Below are positions 1-6,899 of a stretch of 8,831 nt of DNA, in pieces. Numbering within the stretch: the stretch's first letter is position 1; each line of letters starts with the position of its first letter. The translations under genes were made by a program, and so were the position numbers. The stretch is from assembly GCA_016205125.1 (NCBI GenBank), contig JACQJE010000157.1, forward strand, positions 1 to 8,831. The letters are read 5' to 3'. This DNA comes from Deltaproteobacteria bacterium. Lineage in GTDB: Bacteria > Bdellovibrionota > O2-12-FULL-43-9 > JACQJE01. The notes beneath the pieces are model-generated. The model had not been told where the DNA came from. It was given only the letters and a program-made list of their open reading frames with translations, and did no database searches.

Positions 1-7
1 CGGTTCC

Positions 8-44
8 GCACCACATGGGTGAAACTTTTTACTTTGTGTGGTGC
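8..44. promoter_or_regulatory. Inverted repeat in the glnA upstream region
   Basis: GCACCACA at 8-15 and TGTGGTGC at 37-44 form perfect 8-bp inverted arms around a 21-nt AT-rich centre. The left part also reads GCACC-N5-GGTGA (8-22), close to the GCACC-N5-7-GGTGC form of NtrC operators. The right arm overlaps a weak sigma-54-like GG-N10-GC pair (40-41 and 52-53). NtrC/sigma-54 control of glnA is well established in proteobacteria, but here the -12 element is poor (GCGC instead of TTGC) and the upstream DNA is cut off. The repeat itself is certain; its regulatory role is a guess. Confidence 0.3.
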
Positions 45-100
45 TCCACGCGCCTCGTCGCTGGTGGATCTGCGGTTTTGCGACTGAAGGTAATGGATTT

Positions 101-109
101 TGGTATATC
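101..109 (+). promoter_or_regulatory. Possible extended -10 promoter for glnA
   Basis: TGGTATATC fits an extended -10 element (TGn followed by TATATC, 4-5 of 6 to TATAAT). The best -35-like hexamer, TTGCGA at 78-83, lies 20 nt upstream, which is too far for a standard spacer, so the extended -10 would carry the promoter. Transcription would begin near 115-117 and give a leader of about 50 nt before the ATG at 165. Weak but plausible. Confidence 0.27.
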
Positions 110-164
110 TGGGGAAATTTTCAAACCTCGCAAATCCGCCTTTTCCAATTTGGGGGACAACTTT

Positions 165-1622
165 ATGAAAGAGACTGAAACTGTGAAAGAAAAAGGATCA
201 GGCGGGGGGATGACCCCGCGCCAGGCTGTGGAATGGATCAAAGAGAATAAGGCGGAGATGGTCGATTTCAAATTCCAGGACTTTCTTGGGATTTGGCAGC
301 ACTTTTCCGTTCCGATAAGTCAGATGAAAGTCTCTTCTTTTGAAGAAGGGTTTGGTTTTGATGGATCGAGCATCCGCGCCTGGCAGCCGATCCAGGCGAG
401 TGATATGCTGGTGATCCCAGACCCCGACAGCGTAAAAATGGATCCCTTCTGCGCGCATCCGACAGCCACCTTTATCTGCAATATTTTTGACCCGGTCACG
501 AAAGAGCCGTATTCGAGAGATCCACGCTATATTGCTCAAAAAGCAGAATCTTATCTGAAGGCGACGGACATTGGGGATACAGCCTATTTCGGACCTGAGG
601 CGGAATTTTTCATCTTTGACAGCGTTCGTTTTGATCAATCGGTCAATCATGGTTTTTATGAGATCGATTCGGAAGAGGGGCACTGGAATAGCGGGCGTGA
701 AGAGTCCCCCAATCTCGGTTACAAACTCCGCCCCAAGGAAGGCTATTTTCCCGTGCCGCCGGCAGACAGCCTCCAGGATCTCCGGACAGAGATGGCGAGA
801 GAGATGGAAGAGCTCGGCATTGAGATCGAATGCCAGCACCACGAGGTGGCCACAGCGGGACAGGCCGAGATCGACATGAAGTATGCCTCCCTGGTTCAGA
901 TGGCTGATAATTTGATGTGGTTCAAATATGTGACCAAAAATGTGGCGAAGCGCCATAACAAAACGGTCACCTTTATGCCCAAACCTCTTTACGGAGACAA
1001 TGGCTCCGGCATGCATGTGCACTGCAGTATCTGGAAGAAGGGGAAGCCGCTGTTTGCAGGAGAGGGGCCGGGAGGCTTAAGTGAGATGGCTCTCCATTTC
1101 ATCGGCGGAATCCTGCATCATGCCCCAGCAGTTTGTGCCTTCACGAATCCGACCACAAATTCTTACCGTCGCCTGGTTCCTGGATTTGAGGCTCCGGTCA
1201 CGCTTGTCTATTCGGTCAGAAACCGGAGCGCGGCCATTCGTATTCCTGTCTACTCTTCTCATCCCGCGGCAAAGAGGATTGAATTTCGCACTCCTGATCC
1301 TTCCTGTAACCCCTATCTCGCCTTTGCCGCAATTTTGATGGCAGGATTGGATGGCATTGAGAAGAAGATGGATCCCGGGAAACCGCTCGATAAGGAGATC
1401 TACGGGTTGAGTGAAAAGGAACTGAAACAGATCCCTGCGATTCCGGCATCGCTCGAAGAGGCGCTTAACGCCCTTGAGAAAAATTGTGACTTTCTCCTTA
1501 AAGGGGGAGTCTTTACGGAGGATGTGATCCAGAACTGGCTGAGGTATAAGCGGGAGCGCGAACTCTCTGCCATTCGCTCCCGTCCTGTTCCATATGAGTT
1601 TACTCTGTATTACGACGTGTGA
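165..1622 (+). CDS. glnA: Glutamine synthetase type I (beta subtype), GlnA
   Basis: Cytoplasmic dodecameric enzyme that makes glutamine from glutamate, ammonia and ATP; the entry point of ammonia assimilation. All signatures are present (485-aa numbering): GFDGSS at 64-69, the metal-binding GPEAEFF at 143-149, [13 protein letters not shown] at 225-237, the ATP-site [16 protein letters not shown] at 273-288, the glutamate-flap block [17 protein letters not shown] at 328-344, and [15 protein letters not shown] from 373. Tyr413 (EIYGLS) matches the adenylylated Tyr397 of E. coli, which marks the I-beta subtype. Start: the ATG at 165 has GGGGGA 7 nt upstream. The ATG at 210 (MTPRQAV, 470 aa) matches the usual family N-terminus and length but has a poor ribosome site, so the true protein may lack the Gly-rich 15-residue extension. 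The open frame continues upstream to 15 without homology. No glnB, glnE or ntrBC lies in the window. Confidence 0.96.
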   Translation: MKETETVKEKGSGGGMTPRQAVEWIKENKAEMVDFKFQDFLGIWQHFSVPISQMKVSSFEEGFGFDGSSIRAWQPIQASDMLVIPDPDSVKMDPFCAHPTATFICNIFDPVTKEPYSRDPRYIAQKAESYLKATDIGDTAYFGPEAEFFIFDSVRFDQSVNHGFYEIDSEEGHWNSGREESPNLGYKLRPKEGYFPVPPADSLQDLRTEMAREMEELGIEIECQHHEVATAGQAEIDMKYASLVQMADNLMWFKYVTKNVAKRHNKTVTFMPKPLYGDNGSGMHVHCSIWKKGKPLFAGEGPGGLSEMALHFIGGILHHAPAVCAFTNPTTNSYRRLVPGFEAPVTLVYSVRNRSAAIRIPVYSSHPAAKRIEFRTPDPSCNPYLAFAAILMAGLDGIEKKMDPGKPLDKEIYGLSEKELKQIPAIPASLEEALNALEKNCDFLLKGGVFTEDVIQNWLRYKRERELSAIRSRPVPYEFTLYYDV

Positions 1623-1654
1623 GAGTGAGCGTAACTTCTCAATAAGTGGAGATA

Positions 1655-1721
1655 CTGTCATCCTGAGCGAAGCGAAGGATCTACCAGATTCTTCGGGCAC
1701 TGCGTGCCCTCAGAATGACAG
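1655..1721. repeat. REP-like two-hairpin repeat, copy 1
   Basis: Imperfect palindromic element of 67 bp between the convergent ends of glnA and the MFS gene. A closing stem, CTGTC/GACAG (1655-1659 with 1717-1721), encloses two hairpins. Hairpin A has stem ATCCT/AGGAT (1660-1664 with 1676-1680), tandem G-A mismatches and a GCGAAGC cap (1667-1673). Hairpin B has stem ATTCT/AGAAT (1688-1692 with 1712-1716), TC/TC mismatches and the perfect apical stem GGGCAC-TGC-GTGCCC (1695-1709). It could also limit read-through between the two genes, but there is no T tract as in an intrinsic terminator. The same element occurs at 3451-3508. GAGCGAAGCGAAG-type palindromes are, from memory, common dispersed repeats in environmental bacterial genomes. 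Confidence 0.85.
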
Positions 1722-2915
1722 CTGGCGCCGGATTGGAAGAAAAAGGATCAGCAGAGAAGCGAGAGCTGAGAGAGCGGCGCCGTAAAAGAAAGCGGCGGAC
1801 ATGCTCCATTGCTGCCAGAGAGCGCCAAAAATAAGGCTGGCAGGGAGGGCACCCAATCCGAGAATCAAGTGGTAAAATCCGAAAGCGGTCCCCTGTTTTT
1901 CAGCGGCTACGAAATCTGCTACCAGAGCCTTTTCAGGCCCTTCAGTTAATCCAAAAAAGAGTCCATAAGTCATAAAAAGAAGAATGACGATCCAGAGATT
2001 CGCCGTAAGGGCAAGAGAAACGTAAACAGCGGCATAGAGAAGCCAGCCGAGGATGATAGAAGTTTTTCGCCCATATCGGTCAGAAAAATGGCCACCCCAT
2101 GTTGAAGAGGAAGCTTTAATGACATGGTGGCCTGCCCAGAGGAGAGGGATCCAGGCGTAAGCAACCCCTGACTCTTTTAATTTCAGAAAAAGAAAAGCAT
2201 CGCTGGCGTTTCCCAGCGCAAAGATTGCGAGGATTCCGAGATATTGCCTGAAGTGACGGGGCAGAGTAAAGAGTTCTCTGAAGTGAAGCCTTGCTGGAGT
2301 GGGCTCAGCAACCGCGGGAGGAATAGCCGTGACATGCTTTGCTTTCGCGATAGAGACGACGGAGAGTAACCCGGGTAAGAGTGTTAAAAGAAAGAGAGGA
2401 CGGTATTCGTTCGGAAAGAAAAAGAGAAAAGTAGTCGCAAAGATAGGGCCGATCATGGCTCCCACGTGGTCCATCGCCCGATGAAATCCAAAGATTCTCC
2501 CCCGGGTTTGTGGTGAAGCAAGCGCGGCGAGCCAGGCATCGCGAGGCGCTTCACGGATTCCCTTTCCGAGCCGGTCGGTGATGCGAATGGCGAGGATCTG
2601 CCAGGGGAGTGTCGCAATACCGATAAGGGGGCGCGCGATCGCGGCAATCGTGTAGCCGGCCATGACAAAGGGGGTTCGTCGTCTGAAGCGGTCTGAATAG
2701 TAACCGGAAAAGAGTTTGGTGAGACTTGCCACAGAATTGGCGAACCCTTCTAACGCGCCGATAAAGAGGACGCCCACTCCGACTACTTCCGTCAGGAAAA
2801 TGGGGAGGAGGGGGTAGATGATCTCACTTGCAACATCAGAAAAAAGGCTCGCAAGTCCGAGAAAGAAGACGGCAGGGGGGACCTTGAAGAAGCGAAGAAT
2901 GGCGTCTGCTCTCAC
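1710..2915 (-). CDS. MFS transporter, substrate unknown
   Basis: Inner-membrane major facilitator superfamily carrier of 401 aa, a normal length, with about 12 hydrophobic segments split by a hydrophilic loop near residues 192-222. Each half carries the loop 2-3 signature: GYYSDRFRRR at 71-80 and GHFSDRYGRK at 275-284. Other family blocks are the acidic start SDVASEIIYPLLPIFL, DRLGKGIREAPRDA at 114-127 and GFHRAMDHVGAMIGP. The segment GTAFGFYHLILGLGALPAS in the second half mirrors the last of these, as expected from the internal duplication. Start: GTG at 2915 with GGAGG 6 nt upstream; a TTG three bases further out is too close to that site. It begins 13 nt after lspA, so it is probably co-transcribed with it. 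The last codons (Leu-Ser-Phe-stop) lie inside the repeat at 1655-1721. The subgroup resembles uncharacterised carriers often labelled drug efflux; nothing here identifies the substrate. Confidence 0.9.
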   Translation of the reverse strand: MRADAILRFFKVPPAVFFLGLASLFSDVASEIIYPLLPIFLTEVVGVGVLFIGALEGFANSVASLTKLFSGYYSDRFRRRTPFVMAGYTIAAIARPLIGIATLPWQILAIRITDRLGKGIREAPRDAWLAALASPQTRGRIFGFHRAMDHVGAMIGPIFATTFLFFFPNEYRPLFLLTLLPGLLSVVSIAKAKHVTAIPPAVAEPTPARLHFRELFTLPRHFRQYLGILAIFALGNASDAFLFLKLKESGVAYAWIPLLWAGHHVIKASSSTWGGHFSDRYGRKTSIILGWLLYAAVYVSLALTANLWIVILLFMTYGLFFGLTEGPEKALVADFVAAEKQGTAFGFYHLILGLGALPASLIFGALWQQWSMSAAFFYGAALSALASLLILFLPIRRQLSF

Positions 2916-2928
2916 CAAAATCCTCCAC

Positions 2929-3420
2929 TTACGCCGATTCTTTCTCGCTGGTAAAGAGGGTCAGGTAAATGAGAATGCCAACGCCTGCGCAAATGGCCAT
3001 ATCGGCAACATTGAAGGCAGGCCAGTGATAGCGATCAAACCAATGGAGATCGAAAAAATCGATGACGTAACCGAAGCGAATGCGATCGATAAAGTTTCCC
3101 AGCGCTCCACCCAAAATGAGTGCGAGAGAGGTAATCAGCGTCATCTGCTCGCCAGTGAGCCTTCTGAAGATAAAAATGATGCAGACAAAGGCAATGAGGG
3201 GGATCAAAATAAAAAAAGGGATCCGAAAAGCAGGGGGTGTTTTTGACAACAAACCAAAAGCGGCCCCCGGATTGTGGATGTAAGACAAATTGAAAAAATC
3301 TGGAATAATGACACGACTCTCACCTAATCGGAACGTGAGTTGAACAGCAATTTTAGCAATTTGATCCAGAGCGACGACTAGACCAGATAGGGATAAGAAG
3401 ATCAGATATTTTCTGGGCAT
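2929..3420 (-). CDS. lspA: Lipoprotein signal peptidase (signal peptidase II)
   Basis: Inner-membrane aspartic peptidase that cuts prolipoprotein signal peptides just before the lipid-modified Cys. The 163-aa product has the usual four membrane segments and conserved blocks: ALDQIAK (Asp19, Lys23), the NPGAAFG motif at 50-56, GGALGNFIDRIRFGYVIDFFD at 104-124, and FNVADMAI from 136. The catalytic pair is Asp121 (GYVID) and Asp140 (FNVAD), 19 residues apart, as in characterised LspA. Start: ATG at 3420 with GGGGAG just upstream; an in-frame TTG at 3432 would add four residues but lies upstream of that site. First gene of a minus-strand pair with the MFS transporter, divergent from meaB. At least one likely substrate, the lipoprotein at 6892-7815, is in this window. 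lspA often sits next to ileS; that is not the case downstream here. Confidence 0.96.
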   Translation of the reverse strand: MPRKYLIFLSLSGLVVALDQIAKIAVQLTFRLGESRVIIPDFFNLSYIHNPGAAFGLLSKTPPAFRIPFFILIPLIAFVCIIFIFRRLTGEQMTLITSLALILGGALGNFIDRIRFGYVIDFFDLHWFDRYHWPAFNVADMAICAGVGILIYLTLFTSEKESA

Positions 3421-3450
3421 TTTTCTCCCCAAAGGTAGCTAGTGTTCTGG

Positions 3451-3508
3451 TTGTCATTCTGAGCGAAGCGAAGAATCCAGATCCTTCGGCTGCGCCTCAG
3501 GATGACAA
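3451..3508. repeat. REP-like two-hairpin repeat, copy 2
   Basis: Second copy, 58 bp, of the element at 1655-1721, here 30 bp upstream of the lspA start in the divergent intergenic region. The closing stem is TTGTC/GACAA (3451-3455 with 3504-3508). Hairpin A is ATTCT/AGAAT (3456-3460 with 3472-3476) around the same GA-GCGAAGC-GA core. Hairpin B is ATCCT/AGGAT (3481-3485 with 3499-3503) with a shorter apical stem, GGC-TGC-GCC (3488-3496). Relative to copy 1, the stems differ by matched changes on both sides. A consensus-like TATAAT (3511-3516) follows immediately but has no convincing -35. Confidence 0.85.
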
Positions 3509-3561
3509 TTTATAATAAATAAAGAAGTGTCGGAATCACTATACTAGAGGATCGAGGTCTG

Positions 3562-3590
3562 TTGCCTCTCTTCTCTTCCAATAGTATAAG
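3562..3590 (+). promoter_or_regulatory. Sigma-70-like promoter for the meaB operon
   Basis: TTGCCT (3562-3567, 4 of 6 to TTGACA), a 17-nt spacer and TATAAG (3585-3590, 5 of 6 to TATAAT). Transcription would start near 3597, about 33 nt before the meaB GTG. It is well placed to drive the whole meaB-to-tonB run. No operator is evident around it. The perfect TATAAT at 3511-3516, just after the repeat, is a poorer candidate because it lacks a -35. Confidence 0.5.
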
Positions 3591-3629
3591 AGCTCTAATG
3601 TCCAGGCGCAACTTCGAATGGTATAAAAA

Positions 3630-4610
3630 GTGAAGGATTGGCGTTCCTTAGTGGAATCACTTCGCGGGAAGCGCGATCAGCGCGCTCTTTCTCGTCTTTT
3701 TTCAATTGTGGAAAATGATGAGTCAGCCGCGGCAGAAGTGATGCGCTTAGTCGGAGCAGAGAATGTCCATTCTTATGTGATTGGCATTACAGGCCCCCCC
3801 GGCTCCGGAAAGAGCACTCTGGTGGATCGACTCATTCGGCGGTTCAGGACGCAGGGCTCGCGAGTCGGAGTGATTGCCATTGATCCGACAAGTCCCTTCA
3901 GCGGTGGAGCGCTTCTCGGCGACCGGGTGCGGATGCAGGCACACGCGGGGGATGAAGGGGTTTTTATCAGGAGTGTCGGGACTCGCGGTGTCTTTGGGGG
4001 ACTCTCTCGCGTTACGCGGCGCGGCATTCATCTGATGGAGGTTTTTGGTCTCGACGTTATTTTCGTTGAGACAGTAGGAGTGGGTCAAACGGAACTTGAT
4101 GTCATGAATGTGGTCGATACAGTCGCTCTCCTTTTAGTTCCGGAATCGGGGGATGCCATTCAGACATTAAAGGCGGGACTGATGGAGATTGCTGATATTT
4201 TTGTGGTAAACAAATCAGACCGGGCAGGTGCAGATGTTGTGGCGCGGCAGTTGCGGGAGCTGGTTGCATTGGGGGGACCTGCTGCAGAGGACGATTGGAA
4301 AATTGTCGTCGAACAGGCGCAGTCTGAGAACGATATTGGGGTTGATCAAGTCTATTCGCGGTTAATAGAACATCGCGCCTTTCTTTCTCAGCGTGGATTG
4401 CAAGATCAGCGCAGAGTGAATCAGCGGAAAAAGGAGCTTCTCGAGATCATCGAGACTCGTTTTGAGAAGGGGGTCCTCTCCTATCTTGCCCGGGAGGAGT
4501 CGATGCAGATCTTAACCAGGGTGGAGGAAGGGGAACTTGATCCGTATCAGGCGGCGGATTTTATCTGGGGAAAATTGATTAAAGTCTTGAAAGAGGAGCA
4601 TGGCACATGA
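3630..4610 (+). CDS. meaB: MeaB/ArgK-type G3E GTPase (methylmalonyl-CoA mutase chaperone)
   Basis: GTPase that gates cofactor loading and protects adenosylcobalamin-dependent methylmalonyl-CoA mutase; older annotations call it ArgK 'LAO/AO transport kinase'. Of 326 aa (E. coli homologue about 331), the motifs are: P-loop GPPGSGKS at 55-62, IDPTSPFSGGALLGDRVRM from 84 (the family's metal-binding and switch region), FIRSVGTRGVFGGL, VETVGVGQTE at 146-155, and the guanine-specificity motif NKSD at 194-197. A helical C-terminal tail (about 255-326) fits the dimerisation arm. Start: GTG at 3630. An ATG at 3618 in the same frame is followed almost at once by a stop, and the next internal ATG would remove the conserved N-terminal helix. 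No strong ribosome site is visible. The stop overlaps the xseB start (ATGA). No mutase subunit gene is in the window, so the partner could be a mutase or another B12 acyl-CoA mutase encoded elsewhere. Confidence 0.93.
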   Translation: MKDWRSLVESLRGKRDQRALSRLFSIVENDESAAAEVMRLVGAENVHSYVIGITGPPGSGKSTLVDRLIRRFRTQGSRVGVIAIDPTSPFSGGALLGDRVRMQAHAGDEGVFIRSVGTRGVFGGLSRVTRRGIHLMEVFGLDVIFVETVGVGQTELDVMNVVDTVALLLVPESGDAIQTLKAGLMEIADIFVVNKSDRAGADVVARQLRELVALGGPAAEDDWKIVVEQAQSENDIGVDQVYSRLIEHRAFLSQRGLQDQRRVNQRKKELLEIIETRFEKGVLSYLAREESMQILTRVEEGELDPYQAADFIWGKLIKVLKEEHGT

Positions 4611-4843
4611 AAGAAGTATCGTTTGAGAAAGAGTTGTCTCAACTGGAACAGGCAGTCAAACAACTGGAGAGTGAACAGCTCTCCCTTGATGAAGCATTGG
4701 TTCTTTTTGAACAGGGGATGAAATGGTCTGCCAGCTGCCAGAAAAAACTCAATGAAGCGCGAAAAAAAGTGGAAATGCTCCTGGAAGTCGATCGGGAGGG
4801 GAACCTGGTCACGCGCCCCTTTCAGCCAGAGGAGGATGTCTGA
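4607..4843 (+). CDS. xseB: Exodeoxyribonuclease VII small subunit
   Basis: Small subunit of exonuclease VII, which with several copies per XseA degrades single-stranded DNA from either end in repair and recombination. The 78-aa protein has the standard helical hairpin: FEKELSQLEQAVKQLESEQLSLDEALVLFEQG (6-37), then CQKKLNEARKKVEMLL (44-59), ending in the usual short acidic tail with PFQPEED. Length is typical. It is joined to meaB by an ATGA overlap and to ispA by TGATG, so translation is probably coupled on both sides. The large subunit xseA, often adjacent, is absent from the window. Confidence 0.93.
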   Translation: MKEVSFEKELSQLEQAVKQLESEQLSLDEALVLFEQGMKWSASCQKKLNEARKKVEMLLEVDREGNLVTRPFQPEEDV

Positions 4844-5733
4844 TGGTATTTCAGCTTGAGCAATATATGAAGGAGCGCAAGGAGTGGATTGAGGGAGCTT
4901 TGCGGAGATTCATTCCTTTTGAAAAGGAGTCAAAAGGAGCCTTTTCACAGCTTTATTTTGCGATGGAATATGCACTTTTTCCTGGAGGTCAGCGGTTTAG
5001 ACCGATTCTGACACTGGCAAGTGCCGCAGCAGTGGGTGGAAATGAAGAATTGGCGCTCCCTTCGGCTTGCGCAATCGAGATGGTTCACAATTACTCTCTT
5101 GTCCACGACGATCTCCCTGCCATTGATGATGATTCAATTCGCAGAGGAAAGACCGCAGTTCATCTCGAGTATGGAGATGCAATGGCGATCCTCTGTGGAG
5201 ATGCTCTTTTGAGCGATGCCTTTTATCTTCTGAGCGAAGTTAATGGAAAAGAAGGACTGTCACCTGATATCTGTTGTCGGATCATCTCACTCTTTTCGAG
5301 AGCGGCAGGATCGCTGGGCATGGTCGGTGGACAGTCGATGGATGTCGCAGCGAAAGGCCATGCCTCGGTCGATTGGGAATTTCCGGAGCTTGAATTCATG
5401 TCGATACACAAAACTGGCGATCTCATCCGTGTTGCCGCAATGACCGGAGGGCTGGTTGGGAATGGCAAGCCGCATCAGATTGAGCTCCTCTCGCGCTATG
5501 GTCAAAACCTCGGCCTCGCCTATCAGATTGTGGATGATTTGATTGACCGCGACACATTTACCCCCTCTTTCCCCTCATTAATAGGTGTGACAGAATCGCG
5601 CGAGAGAGTGCAAAGTCTGATAGAAGGGGCGGTACAGGCCGCAGAGGAGCTTGGTCAACGAGCGCTCCCTCTCAGAGAATTGGCGCTCTATGTCCTTAAT
5701 AGAATGGATAGAGCAGAACCCCCATCGGAGTAA
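4843..5733 (+). CDS. ispA: Polyprenyl (farnesyl/geranyl-type) diphosphate synthase, IspA family, with shortened catalytic loop
   Basis: Cytoplasmic trans-prenyltransferase that condenses DMAPP or GPP with IPP to make C15 (or C20) diphosphates for quinones and undecaprenyl phosphate. The 296-aa product has GGQRFRP at 48-54, the first Asp-rich motif DDLPAIDDD at 89-97, RRGKTAVHLEYG from 100, GGQSMDVA at 162-169, HKTGDLI at 189-195, and the second Asp-rich motif DDLIDRD at 231-237. The spacing and HDDLPAIDDD context match bacterial FPP synthases. Oddity: the loop that normally follows (GKxxGxDxxxxKxTYP) is reduced to TFTPSFPSLIG, so about ten or more residues, including the conserved diphosphate-binding Lys, are missing without any frame break. 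The xseB-ispA pairing is classical, but dxs does not follow. Product chain length, and whether activity is normal, cannot be read from the sequence. Confidence 0.9.
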   Translation: MVFQLEQYMKERKEWIEGALRRFIPFEKESKGAFSQLYFAMEYALFPGGQRFRPILTLASAAAVGGNEELALPSACAIEMVHNYSLVHDDLPAIDDDSIRRGKTAVHLEYGDAMAILCGDALLSDAFYLLSEVNGKEGLSPDICCRIISLFSRAAGSLGMVGGQSMDVAAKGHASVDWEFPELEFMSIHKTGDLIRVAAMTGGLVGNGKPHQIELLSRYGQNLGLAYQIVDDLIDRDTFTPSFPSLIGVTESRERVQSLIEGAVQAAEELGQRALPLRELALYVLNRMDRAEPPSE

Positions 5734-5738
5734 GTCAC

Positions 5739-6899
5739 ATGTGGATCGCAGTGATTCTCTCATTAATCATCGGTTTTTTCCTCGGAATTGGAACGGTTCT
5801 CGTTTTACGGATTCAGCATCTGAAGACGGCGCGGGAGGTTTTTGGCCAGCTCTCTCTGGAAGCTCTCTCAAAATCTTCTGAAGAGTTTTTGAAATTGGCA
5901 AAAACAAAGTTAGGCACCGAGAGAGAGTTCGCTTCAAAGGAGCTCGACACAAAAAAAGAGCTTATTGACCAGCAGCTTCATCGCATTTCTTCCGAACTTG
6001 AGAAAGTGACAAAAGTGGCCAGGGAGTTGGAAAAGGACCGGGTGGAAAAGTTTGGGGAACTTACCAATCACCTCAAGAGGGCCGGCGAACAGACGGCTCA
6101 ATTGATTCAGACCACCAATGTTCTGAAGGAGGCCCTGGCGGGCACGAAAGCGCGTGGCCAGTGGGGCGAGAGGATGGCTGAGGATGTCTTGCGGTTTGCA
6201 GGCTTTCTGGAGCATGTCAATTATCGGAAAGAGACCTCTTCCGGGGAATCTTCAACGCGGCCCGATTTTACGTTCATTCTCCCTCAGGATCGCACCGTCA
6301 ATATGGATGTAAAATTTCCCCTCGATAATTATCTCCGTTTTCTTGAGGCACCGAGTGAATTAGAGAAAGAGAAGCACAAAAAAGATTTCCTTCGCGATAT
6401 CCGGGCAAAACTGAAGGAGGTGACCTCCCGGAACTACATCAATCCCGAAGAGAATACTCTCGATTACGTCCTTCTCTTTATTCCAAACGAGCAGATTTAT
6501 TCGTTCATTCACGAGCAGGAGCGATCGATTTTGGATGAAGCGCTCCAGAATAAAGTCATCCTCTGTTCTCCGATCACTCTGTTTGTGGTCTTGGCGATTA
6601 TTCGACAGGGGGTAGAGAACTTTGCTCTGGCCAAGGCATCCAATGAGATCCTCTCTTCTCTCGGCGCATTTAAGAAACAGTGGGAAAAATTTGTCGAGAA
6701 GCTGGACCTGCTGGGCAAGAGACTCAACGATGCTCAGACCGAATACGAGAGCCTCGTTACGACGCGGAAACGCCAGCTGGACAAGCCGTTGAATCGGCTG
6801 GAGACCCTCCGGATGGAAAAAGGGCTCCCCCTCCACGTTGACTTTGAGGGGGATGGAAATCCCGCGTTCCTCGCGCAGGAGGAGAGAATCAATGATTAA
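5739..6899 (+). CDS. rmuC: DNA recombination protein RmuC
   Basis: RmuC family protein of 386 aa, implicated in limiting recombination at inverted repeats; it is membrane-anchored with a nuclease-like domain. Residues 3-24 form an N-terminal membrane anchor, about 30-130 are a charged coiled coil, and about 137-350 are the RmuC domain. Visible motifs are ARGQWGE at 138-144, RPDFTFILPQ at 174-183 and NMDVKFPLDNY at 188-198. Asp176 with Asp190-x-Lys192 fits a PD-(D/E)xK-like active site. Later family blocks are LDYVLLFIPNEQIYSFI (241-257) and CSPITLFVVLAIIRQG (276-291). Start: ATG 5 nt after the ispA stop, with GGAG 8 nt upstream inside the ispA end. The last 8 nt overlap the next gene. Confidence 0.95.
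   Translation: MWIAVILSLIIGFFLGIGTVLVLRIQHLKTAREVFGQLSLEALSKSSEEFLKLAKTKLGTEREFASKELDTKKELIDQQLHRISSELEKVTKVARELEKDRVEKFGELTNHLKRAGEQTAQLIQTTNVLKEALAGTKARGQWGERMAEDVLRFAGFLEHVNYRKETSSGESSTRPDFTFILPQDRTVNMDVKFPLDNYLRFLEAPSELEKEKHKKDFLRDIRAKLKEVTSRNYINPEENTLDYVLLFIPNEQIYSFIHEQERSILDEALQNKVILCSPITLFVVLAIIRQGVENFALAKASNEILSSLGAFKKQWEKFVEKLDLLGKRLNDAQTEYESLVTTRKRQLDKPLNRLETLRMEKGLPLHVDFEGDGNPAFLAQEERIND

Noticed and set aside
198..1022. Minus-strand open frame of 274 codons opposite glnA
   Set aside because: Antisense to a fully conserved glutamine synthetase; no recognisable domain.
2886..2900. AGCGAAGAAT near the MFS start resembling the repeat core
   Set aside because: A 10-nt match within coding sequence without the palindromic arms; coincidence.
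3502..3514. Possible minus-strand lspA promoter using TATAAA next to repeat copy 2
   Set aside because: The -10-like TATAAA (3514 to 3509) has only a poor -35 (TTCCGA with a short spacer); too weak to list, though lspA must be transcribed from somewhere in this region.
3541..3552. TACTAGAG, identical to a known synthetic assembly scar
   Set aside because: An 8-mer in a natural AT-rich intergenic region with no flanking vector sequence; chance.
5228..5240. TTCTGAGCGAAG inside ispA resembling the start of the repeat
   Set aside because: Only 12 nt match, no second arm and no hairpin partner; it encodes ordinary IspA residues, so chance similarity.
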